From the NCBI GenBank assembly GCA_003228395.1, contig QIDJ01000291.1, forward strand, positions 1 to 5,264: a stretch of DNA of 5,264 bases. The letters are read 5' to 3'. Positions 1 through 5,264 of this stretch are shown piece by piece; position 1 is the stretch's first letter; each line of letters opens with the position of its first letter. A program made the translations under genes and the position numbers. The notes under the pieces were generated by a model that saw only the letters and a program-made list of their open reading frames with translations, had not been told where the DNA came from and ran no database searches. This DNA comes from Flammeovirgaceae bacterium. Its GTDB lineage: Bacteria > Bacteroidota > Bacteroidia > Cytophagales > Cyclobacteriaceae.

Positions 1-506
1 ACAGAAATATCGCCGGATTTCCCATGTGTAATAAAGTTCTTGGAGCCGTTGATCACATAATAATCGCCATCCTTCACTGCCACAGTTTGCATTCTGGCAG
101 CATCCGAACCGGTATTGGGCTCGGTGAGTCCCCATGCCCCGATCCATTCGCCTGACGCCAGCTTGAGAAGCCACGCTTTCTTTTGTACTTCATTCCCAAA
201 TTGAAGTATATGCCCGGTACAAAGCGAATTGTGCGCAGCTACTGACAATCCGATAGCGCCATCCACCCGGGCAATCTCTGAAATCACTGTGACATATTCC
301 TGATACCCGAAACCGGAACCACCATATTCCTGAGGTACTAATACTCCCATAAGCCCCAGCGAACCCATCTTTCGGAAAAGCGGAACCGGAAATTCCTGTG
401 TCTCATCCCACATTCTCATAAACGGCCTTATTTCCTTTTCGGCAAAACCACGGATCATATCCCTGATCATTGCATTATTTTCGTTTATTGCAGATTCCTT
501 ATTCAC
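1..506 (-). CDS. Acyl-CoA dehydrogenase, N-terminal part (runs off the left edge)
   Basis: This is a FAD-dependent acyl-CoA dehydrogenase, a cytoplasmic flavoenzyme that introduces the alpha,beta double bond into acyl-CoA thioesters and passes electrons to electron-transfer flavoprotein. Only the first 168 residues are present; the family is usually about 380. Visible are the N-terminal helical domain (RDMIRGFAEKEIRP near residues 15-28, VPQEYGGSGFG at 57-67) and the start of the beta domain with the conserved segment WGLTEPNTGSDAA at 125-137, then INGSKNFITHG at 152-162. The catalytic Glu lies in the missing C-terminal half, so the chain-length or branched-chain substrate class cannot be assigned. 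I chose the GTG at 506-504. It is in frame, has a weak GGGAA 5' of it (515-511), and an in-frame TAA occurs six codons upstream. An in-frame ATG at 470-468 is the alternative start and would shorten the N-terminus by 12 residues. The gene is divergent from the sugar operon and probably functionally unrelated to it. Confidence 0.9.
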   Translation of the reverse strand, partial: MNKESAINENNAMIRDMIRGFAEKEIRPFMRMWDETQEFPVPLFRKMGSLGLMGVLVPQEYGGSGFGYQEYVTVISEIARVDGAIGLSVAAHNSLCTGHILQFGNEVQKKAWLLKLASGEWIGAWGLTEPNTGSDAARMQTVAVKDGDYYVINGSKNFITHGKSGDIS

Positions 507-645
507 CTTATTCCCAGTTATTTAAGTCATTTGGATATTGATAAATCGCTAAATTAACGAATACCTGACCTGATACCAACCCGTCCGGCGTAATTGGCTG
601 AATTCAACATTTGATTGAAAAGATGGGAATACAAAAAATTCAGAA

Positions 646-653
646 TAAATTTG
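646..653 (+). promoter_or_regulatory. Candidate Bacteroidota-type -7 promoter element for the ugd operon
   Basis: TAAATTTG matches the Bacteroidota primary-sigma -7 consensus TAnnTTTG exactly. It lies 35 nt before the ugd ATG, which would leave a leader of roughly 25-30 nt. The -33 partner is poor: the nearest TTTG (610-613) is 32 nt away, instead of about 19-21, and only ATGG occurs at the expected distance. This is the only such motif I see in the 182-nt divergent region (507-688). I saw no equivalent CAAAnnTA on the opposite strand for the acyl-CoA dehydrogenase gene. Confidence 0.4.
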
Positions 654-688
654 CGATGTTTTAAGAATAACCGGCGAATTAAGTTAAA

Positions 689-2005
689 ATGAATATAGCA
701 GTTGTTGGAACAGGTTATGTAGGACTGGTAACCGGTACCTGCCTGGCAGAAACAGGCAATCATGTCAGGTGCGTAGATATCGATGAGAAAAAAGTTGAAA
801 GTTTGCAAAACGGCAATATCCCTATTTATGAACCAGGACTTGAAATCTTATTTGAACGTAATGTGCGTCAGGGGAGATTATCATTCACTACAAACCTTAA
901 AGAAGGGGTTGACGGAGCAGAGGTAATATTTTTAGCGCTGCCTACTCCCCCTGAAGAAAACGGATCAGCGGATCTGAAGTATATACTCCGCGTTGCTGAC
1001 AAACTTGGTCCGTTGTTGAAGCATTTTACAGTGATCGTAGATAAAAGCACCGTACCGGTAGGAACATGTGAGAAGGTGCGTGACAGAATTGCTGCTGCAA
1101 CAGATGTAGAATTTGATGTGGTTTCGAATCCCGAGTTTTTGCGTGAAGGCGTGGCCGTAGAGGATTTTATGAAACCTGACCGGGTTGTAATTGGAACCAC
1201 GTCGGAAAGGGCGCAGAAAACAATGCGTGAGTTATTTGCACCACTCGTACGGCAGGGAAATCCGATTTTATTTATGGATGAGCGGTCGGCAGAACTCACA
1301 AAATATGCAGCTAATGCATTTCTTGCAACTAAAATCACGTTTATGAATGAAATCGCTAATTTATGTGAGAAATTTGGCGCCAACGTTGATGCAGTCCGGA
1401 AAGGTATCGGAACGGATGACCGTATCGGCAAAAGATTCTTATTTGCAGGAATTGGGTATGGAGGCAGTTGTTTTCCGAAAGATGTACGTGCATTAGCAAA
1501 TTCTTCTGATGAGGCAGATTATGATTTTAAAATTCTTAATGCCGTTATGCAGGTAAACTCCCAACAGAAAACAAAGCTGATTCCGCTGATGAAGGATTAT
1601 TTCAACGGCAGTTTAGAGGGGAAAGTCATTGCCCTGTGGGGCCTCGCCTTTAAACCCTACACGGATGATATCAGGGAGGCGCCTTCGTTGGATAATATAC
1701 GCATGCTGCTAAACGCCGGGGCTATCATACGCGCGTATGACCCGGAGGCAATGGCACATGTAAGGCATATCTTTGGCGATAAAATTATTTATTGCAAGGA
1801 TGAATATGAAGCGCTGGAAAATGCCGATGCCCTCCTTATCGTGACTGAATGGCCTGTTTTCAGATCTCCTGAATTTGACAAAATGGGCAGCCTGATGAAA
1901 AATAATGTTGTATTTGACGGAAGAAACCTGTATGAAACAGAAACCATGAAAAATCATGGTTTTACGTATTTTAGCATCGGAAGGGCCTATATTCATGACG
2001 AATAA
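689..2005 (+). CDS. ugd: UDP-glucose 6-dehydrogenase
   Basis: Ugd oxidises UDP-glucose to UDP-glucuronate with two NAD+ in the cytoplasm, supplying the substrate of the next gene. The protein has 438 residues, a normal bacterial length. The N-terminal Rossmann fold has GTGYVG at 7-12 and the NAD-ribose acidic residue Asp30 in VDID. STVPVGT lies at 120-126 and NPEFLREG at 147-154. The central helix segment [13 protein letters not shown] (203-215) carries the conserved Lys205, Asn209 and Lys215. The catalytic cysteine is Cys261 in [10 protein letters not shown], followed by Asp265. The C-terminal UDP-binding domain has [10 protein letters not shown] at 321-330 and GRNL at 411-414. All key residues expected for the family are present. 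The ATG at 689 starts directly at the Rossmann strand (MNIAVVGTG) and is preceded by an A/T-rich stretch without a Shine-Dalgarno. It is the first gene of the operon, and its last 11 nt overlap uxs. UDP-xylose is a known feedback inhibitor of this enzyme family, so the next gene's product may control it. Confidence 0.96.
   Translation: MNIAVVGTGYVGLVTGTCLAETGNHVRCVDIDEKKVESLQNGNIPIYEPGLEILFERNVRQGRLSFTTNLKEGVDGAEVIFLALPTPPEENGSADLKYILRVADKLGPLLKHFTVIVDKSTVPVGTCEKVRDRIAAATDVEFDVVSNPEFLREGVAVEDFMKPDRVVIGTTSERAQKTMRELFAPLVRQGNPILFMDERSAELTKYAANAFLATKITFMNEIANLCEKFGANVDAVRKGIGTDDRIGKRFLFAGIGYGGSCFPKDVRALANSSDEADYDFKILNAVMQVNSQQKTKLIPLMKDYFNGSLEGKVIALWGLAFKPYTDDIREAPSLDNIRMLLNAGAIIRAYDPEAMAHVRHIFGDKIIYCKDEYEALENADALLIVTEWPVFRSPEFDKMGSLMKNNVVFDGRNLYETETMKNHGFTYFSIGRAYIHDE
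1979..1985 (+). promoter_or_regulatory. Shine-Dalgarno-like GGAAGGG before uxs
   Basis: GGAAGGG lies inside the last codons of ugd, 9 nt before the uxs ATG at 1995. It supports that ATG over the in-frame upstream ATG at 1956. The other + strand starts in the window lack a well-spaced purine-rich site, so this one stands out, though chance inside coding sequence cannot be excluded. Confidence 0.35.
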
Positions 2006-2984
2006 AAAAATTCTTATTACAGGAGCAGCCGGTTTTATCGGCTCTCATCTTTGCGACCGGTTTATGGCTGAGGGCTATCAGGTTATTGCTATGGATAACC
2101 TGATTACCGGTGATTTGAAAAATATCGAATACCTTTTCAAAGAAAAGAATTTTGAATTTTTTCATCATGATGTTTCCAGTTTCGTGCATGTGCCCGGCCA
2201 CCTGGATTATATTCTGCATTTTGCCTCTCCGGCCAGCCCGATTGATTACCTGAAAATTCCCATTCAGACCTTAAAAGTGGGTTCGCTGGGCACCCACAAC
2301 CTGCTTGGATTGGCCCGGTCAAAGAAAGCCCGCATACTGGTAGCCAGTACATCTGAAGTTTACGGCGACCCAAAGGTTCATCCTCAGAATGAAGGTTATT
2401 TTGGGAATGTAAATCCCATCGGACCAAGGGGAGTTTATGATGAAGCCAAACGGTTTCAGGAAGCGATCACCATGGCTTATCACACCTTTCATGGCATTGA
2501 TACACGCATTGCGCGAATTTTTAATACATACGGACCCAAAATGCGTCTGAACGACGGCCGGGTTCTTCCGGCATTCATCGGACAAGCCCTTCGGGGCGAA
2601 GACCTGACCATTTTTGGTGACGGAAACCAGACAAGGTCCTTTTGTTACATTGACGACCTGATAGAAGGAATTGTGAGGTTATTATTCAGTGATTACACCT
2701 ATCCGGTAAACATAGGCAATCCGGATGAAATAACGATTAAAGAATTTGCGGAAGAGATTATCCGGCTTACAGGCACCACGCAAAAGGTGATTAATAAGCC
2801 CATTCCTGAAGGTGACCCCACGCAGCGCAAACCGGATATTACAATTGCGAAAGAAATACTGGGTTGGGAACCAAAGGTATCAAGGCAAGAAGGGCTTGAG
2901 ATTACCTATGCGTATTTTAAATCCTTGCCTGAAGAAGAACTCCGCAAAACAGAGCACCACACATTTAAGGACTATATCAGATAA
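1995..2984 (+). CDS. uxs: UDP-glucuronate decarboxylase (UDP-xylose synthase), extended SDR
   Basis: The enzyme converts UDP-glucuronate to UDP-xylose and CO2 using tightly bound NAD+ (oxidation at C4, decarboxylation, re-reduction). It has 329 residues from the ATG at 1995. The NAD-binding motif TGAAGFIG is at 9-16. [18 protein letters not shown] (75-92) is the UXS-type substrate segment. The active site has STSEVYG at 118-124 (Thr119, Ser120, Glu121) and YDEAK at 148-152 (Tyr148, Lys152). FNTYGP is at 176-181 and [14 protein letters not shown] at 208-221. The C-terminal GDPTQRKPD (273-281) has the conserved Arg278 that distinguishes UXS-like decarboxylases. There is no N-terminal membrane anchor of the eukaryotic kind, so it should be cytosolic. 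The frame opens further upstream (ATG at 1956), but that would add 13 residues before the Rossmann strand and overlap ugd by 50 nt, so 1995 is preferred. The location directly after ugd supports the substrate. UDP-apiose/xylose-type synthases are a less likely alternative. Confidence 0.92.
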   Translation: MTNKKILITGAAGFIGSHLCDRFMAEGYQVIAMDNLITGDLKNIEYLFKEKNFEFFHHDVSSFVHVPGHLDYILHFASPASPIDYLKIPIQTLKVGSLGTHNLLGLARSKKARILVASTSEVYGDPKVHPQNEGYFGNVNPIGPRGVYDEAKRFQEAITMAYHTFHGIDTRIARIFNTYGPKMRLNDGRVLPAFIGQALRGEDLTIFGDGNQTRSFCYIDDLIEGIVRLLFSDYTYPVNIGNPDEITIKEFAEEIIRLTGTTQKVINKPIPEGDPTQRKPDITIAKEILGWEPKVSRQEGLEITYAYFKSLPEEELRKTEHHTFKDYIR

Positions 2985-2985
2985 A

Positions 2986-4017
2986 ATGTCATCCATTTTA
3001 GTAACAGGCGGCGCCGGCTATATCGGATCTCATACCGTAGTTGAATTGTTTCGGGCAGGTTACAACCCTGTGATCATCGACAATTTTTCAAATTCGGAAA
3101 AAAGTGTGCTTAAAGGAATCGAGTCAATAACCGGAGAACGCATTACACTATATACAGGAGACTGCAATGATGCTGATTTCGTAAATTACATATTTGAATC
3201 GGACCCGGAAATTACCGGATGTATTCATTTTGCAGCTTACAAAGCGGTTGGAGAGTCCGTAGAAAAGCCGGTTGAATACTATAAAAACAATATCAATTCA
3301 CTGTTGGTGTTGTTGACCTCCATGATGCAATTCAATATAAAAAATCTTGTTTTTTCTTCTTCATGTACGGTTTATGGACAACCCGACGAATTACCTGTTA
3401 CGGAATCATCGCCTGTAAAAAAAGCCGAATCGCCATATGGTAACACCAAACAAATCTGTGAAGAGGTCATCGAAGATACTGTTGCTGCGGCGGGGGAAAT
3501 AAAAGCCGTTTCCCTGCGATACTTTAATCCTGTAGGTGCACATCCTTCCTCACAAATTGGTGAATTGCCGATCGGAACCCCCAATAATCTTGTCCCGTTT
3601 CTTACTCAAACCGTAGCGGGTATCCGTAAAGAACTGGTTATTTTCGGAGATGATTATGATACCCCCGATGGCACCTGCGTACGAGATTATATTCATGTAC
3701 TTGATCTGGCACAAGCGCATGTGAAAGCGCTGGATTATCTGGATAAGAAAAAAAATGATTCGTTATATCGGGTATTCAATGTTGGTACGGGAAATGGCCA
3801 TACCGTGCTGGATGTAATAAAAACCTTCGAGTCGGTAACAGGTGAAAAAGTGAATTACCGGGTGGGTACGCGCCGGGCGGGTGACGTTGAAAAAGTATGG
3901 GCAAATGCCGATAAAATAAATAAGGAACTAAACTGGAAAACTCAACTTACATTAAAGCAGGCATTAAACGATGCCTGGAGCTGGCAAAAAGTGTTAAAAA
4001 ATCGTGGAAAGCAATAA
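2986..4017 (+). CDS. galE: UDP-glucose 4-epimerase
   Basis: GalE interconverts UDP-glucose and UDP-galactose through a transient 4-keto intermediate on bound NAD+. The protein has 343 residues, close to the 338 of E. coli GalE. Visible motifs are TGGAGYIGSH at 7-16, the GalE-specific AAYKAVGESVEKPVEYY (83-99), SSSCTVYG at 124-131 with catalytic Ser126, YGNTK at 151-155 with Tyr151 and Lys155, RYFNPVGAHP at 178-187, NNLVPF at 200-205, and GTCVRDYIHV at 229-238. Aligned by eye to E. coli GalE, Ser124/Tyr149/Lys153 correspond to Ser126/Tyr151/Lys155. The position of E. coli Tyr299 is Val304 here, which may widen the substrate range to UDP-GlcNAc/GalNAc. The frame is open upstream to an ATG at 2812, but the 58 extra residues would lie inside uxs and before the Rossmann strand; the ATG at 2986, one base after the uxs stop, is the real start. 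An AAGGA at 2967-2971 is rather far away (14 nt). The 3' end overlaps rfbB by 14 nt. Confidence 0.95.
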   Translation: MSSILVTGGAGYIGSHTVVELFRAGYNPVIIDNFSNSEKSVLKGIESITGERITLYTGDCNDADFVNYIFESDPEITGCIHFAAYKAVGESVEKPVEYYKNNINSLLVLLTSMMQFNIKNLVFSSSCTVYGQPDELPVTESSPVKKAESPYGNTKQICEEVIEDTVAAAGEIKAVSLRYFNPVGAHPSSQIGELPIGTPNNLVPFLTQTVAGIRKELVIFGDDYDTPDGTCVRDYIHVLDLAQAHVKALDYLDKKKNDSLYRVFNVGTGNGHTVLDVIKTFESVTGEKVNYRVGTRRAGDVEKVWANADKINKELNWKTQLTLKQALNDAWSWQKVLKNRGKQ

Positions 4018-5071
4018 AAATTTTAAAATTTTAGTAACAGGTGGAGCAGGATTCATCGGATCTCATGTAGTGCGCCGGTTTGTTACCTCATATCCGGATT
4101 ATTCTATTGTAAACCTGGATAAACTCACGTATGCCGGCAACCTGGAGAATTTACGTGATATCGAAAAAATGCCTAATTATCAATTTATTAAGGGCGACAT
4201 AACTAATATGACCTTTGTCAATGCCCTTTTTAAGGAGCATGAGTTCGATGCGGTCATCCATCTTGCTGCCGAATCCCATGTTGACAGGTCTATTCAGGAT
4301 CCCTTAAGTTTTGTTACAACCAATGTAGTAGGCACGGTAAATATTTTAAACGCTGCATTAGCCACCTGGAAAGATCATTTCGAAAACAAACTTTTTTATC
4401 ATATTTCTACTGATGAGGTATATGGTTCACTCGGTGAATCCGGCTATTTTACCGAATCCACTTCGTACGACCCTAAATCACCTTATTCTGCTTCCAAGGC
4501 TGGTTCTGATCATTTTGTCAGGTCTTATGAAAATACTTACGCGCTTCCTGTTGTAATTACAAACTGTTCAAATAATTACGGCCCTTATCAGTTTCCTGAA
4601 AAACTTCTCCCGCTCATGATCCATAACATCCGAAACAATAAGCCTTTACCGGTGTACGGAACCGGGGAGAATATCCGTGACTGGCTTTTTGTAAAAGACC
4701 ATGCGGACGCCATTGATCTCGTTTTTCATAGCGGAAAAAAGGGGGAAACCTACAATATTGGCGGGTTCAATGAATGGAAGAATATTGACATTGTCAGGTT
4801 GTTGTGCCGGATTATGGATGATAAACTTCACAGGCAACCCGGAACATCAGAAAAACTGATAGAATTTGTTAAAGACCGCCCCGGCCACGATCAGCGGTAT
4901 GCCATCGATGCGGCAAAGATCAGCAGTGAGCTGGGCTGGAAACCTTCGGTTACATTTGAACAGGGTCTTGAAATTACAGTTGACTGGTACCTTGAAAACA
5001 TAGCCTGGCTGGATCATGTGACCTCAGGAGCATACAAGACGTACTATGACAGTCAATATAGAAACCGTTAA
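4004..5071 (+). CDS. rfbB: dTDP-glucose 4,6-dehydratase
   Basis: RmlB/RfbB converts dTDP-glucose to dTDP-4-keto-6-deoxyglucose with bound NAD+, the second step of dTDP-L-rhamnose synthesis and the branch point to other dTDP-deoxysugars. The protein has 355 residues, a normal length. It shows TGGAGFIGSH at 12-21, LDKLTYAGN at 38-46, AAESHVDRSI at 88-97, and the dehydratase-specific STDEVYG at 135-141 with the Thr136-Asp137-Glu138 catalytic set. Next are YSASK at 161-165 (Tyr161, Lys165), NCSNNYGPYQFPEKLLP at 187-203, GENIRDWLFVKDH at 221-233 and DRPGHDQRYAID at 291-302. These separate it from GalE and from GDP-mannose dehydratase. The start is GTG at 4004: a TAA at 3995-3997 closes the frame two codons upstream, and no ATG, GTG or TTG lies between it and the glycine motif. 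It therefore overlaps galE by 14 nt, without a visible Shine-Dalgarno, suggesting coupling to galE translation. rfbA follows after 30 nt. Confidence 0.96.
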   Translation: MESNKNFKILVTGGAGFIGSHVVRRFVTSYPDYSIVNLDKLTYAGNLENLRDIEKMPNYQFIKGDITNMTFVNALFKEHEFDAVIHLAAESHVDRSIQDPLSFVTTNVVGTVNILNAALATWKDHFENKLFYHISTDEVYGSLGESGYFTESTSYDPKSPYSASKAGSDHFVRSYENTYALPVVITNCSNNYGPYQFPEKLLPLMIHNIRNNKPLPVYGTGENIRDWLFVKDHADAIDLVFHSGKKGETYNIGGFNEWKNIDIVRLLCRIMDDKLHRQPGTSEKLIEFVKDRPGHDQRYAIDAAKISSELGWKPSVTFEQGLEITVDWYLENIAWLDHVTSGAYKTYYDSQYRNR

Positions 5072-5101
5072 TATCACCAGATAAAACCATAGATTAGTAT
5101 T

Positions 5102-5264
5102 ATGAAAGGGATCATACTTGCAGGCGGTACGGGATCGAGGCTCCACCCCATCACATGGTCAGTCAGTAAGCAGCTTCTGCCTGTCTATGATAAACCTATG
5201 ATTTATTATCCCCTTTCAACGTTGATGATTGCCGGCATCCGGGAAATTCTTATAATTTCAACAC
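5102..5264 (+). CDS. rfbA: Glucose-1-phosphate thymidylyltransferase, N-terminal part (cut by the right edge)
   Basis: RmlA/RfbA makes dTDP-glucose from dTTP and glucose-1-phosphate, the first committed step of the dTDP-rhamnose pathway and the source of the substrate for the preceding gene. Only 54 codons plus one base are in the window; the family is about 290 residues. The sequence begins [18 protein letters not shown], the nucleotide-binding signature of sugar nucleotidyltransferases (Gly8, Gly9, Gly11, Arg13), followed by [19 protein letters not shown] at 20-38 with the conserved Lys22-Gln23 and Lys31-Pro32. The sequence ends in ILIIST at 49-54. The ATG at 5102 lies 30 nt after the rfbB stop, in an A/T-rich gap with no Shine-Dalgarno and no terminator-like hairpin, so it is probably in the same transcript. 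Whether rmlC and rmlD follow cannot be seen. Confidence 0.94.
   Translation, partial: MKGIILAGGTGSRLHPITWSVSKQLLPVYDKPMIYYPLSTLMIAGIREILIIST

Noticed and set aside
561..577. Short repeat-rich stretch ATACCTGACCTGATACC as an operator
   Set aside because: It consists of direct ACCTG/ATACC repeats without a clear dyad; too short and too weak to support a binding site.
554..808. 84-codon open frame on the - strand crossing the ugd start
   Set aside because: It overlaps the conserved Rossmann start of ugd, shows no family resemblance and has no supporting start signals.
868..1431. 187-codon open frame on the - strand inside ugd
   Set aside because: It is fully antisense to a strongly conserved gene, has no recognisable domain, and its composition is what the complement of ugd codons would give.
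1956..1994. N-terminal extension of uxs from an upstream ATG
   Set aside because: The 13 added residues precede the Rossmann strand and lie inside ugd; the ATG at 1995 has a GGAAGGG nearby and gives the usual N-terminus.
1709..1996. Other - strand open frames inside the sugar genes (also 1971-2219, 2137-2427, 2319-2585, 3372-3584, 4646-4837)
   Set aside because: All are short, antisense to well-conserved coding sequence and unlike any known protein; they are shadows of the real genes.
2812..2985. 58-residue N-terminal extension of galE
   Set aside because: It is out-of-frame translation of the uxs 3' end, basic and low in conserved character; GalE proteins begin right at the Rossmann strand, as from the ATG at 2986.
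5072..5101. Possible terminator between rfbB and rfbA
   Set aside because: The 30-nt gap has no GC-rich stem followed by a T run, so read-through into rfbA is more likely.
1..5264. A novel defence, mobile or RNA-based system
   Set aside because: Nearly all sequence is accounted for by recognised metabolic genes; the remaining gaps (182, 1 and 30 nt) hold no repeats, array or structured element that I can support.

Overview
The window carries part of a nucleotide-sugar biosynthesis operon on the + strand, plus the 5' part of a divergent acyl-CoA dehydrogenase gene on the - strand. The likely source is a member of the Bacteroidota. Three things suggest this: a TAnnTTTG-type -7 promoter element before the first operon gene, A/T-rich upstream regions mostly without Shine-Dalgarno sequences, and protein wording typical of that phylum (from memory, not from a search). 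The base composition is moderately AT-rich by eye. I see no tRNA, rRNA, CRISPR array, insertion sequence or clear rho-independent terminator.

Layout. Positions 1-506 (- strand) encode the first 168 residues of an acyl-CoA dehydrogenase, which runs off the left edge. Positions 507-688 are a short divergent intergenic region with one candidate promoter for the + strand genes. The operon follows: ugd (689-2005, UDP-glucose 6-dehydrogenase), uxs (1995-2984, UDP-glucuronate decarboxylase), galE (2986-4017, UDP-glucose 4-epimerase), rfbB/rmlB (4004-5071, dTDP-glucose 4,6-dehydratase) and rfbA/rmlA (from 5102, glucose-1-phosphate thymidylyltransferase, cut by the right edge). The junctions are an 11-nt overlap, a 1-nt gap, a 14-nt overlap and a 30-nt gap, so co-transcription and translational coupling are likely.

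How the genes work together. Ugd oxidises UDP-glucose to UDP-glucuronate and Uxs decarboxylates that to UDP-xylose. GalE interconverts UDP-glucose and UDP-galactose, and may also accept the N-acetylhexosamine forms. RmlA makes dTDP-glucose and RmlB converts it to dTDP-4-keto-6-deoxyglucose, the precursor of dTDP-rhamnose and other deoxy sugars. The set would supply activated sugars for an exopolysaccharide, O-antigen or other surface glycan. No glycosyltransferase or export gene is visible here.

The window looks like a conventional, intact housekeeping/accessory sugar operon. I did not find a new biological system. The most useful points for a second look are a small residue at the GalE substrate-gatekeeper position, the coupled gene junctions, and near-identical short DNA at the starts of galE and rmlB.
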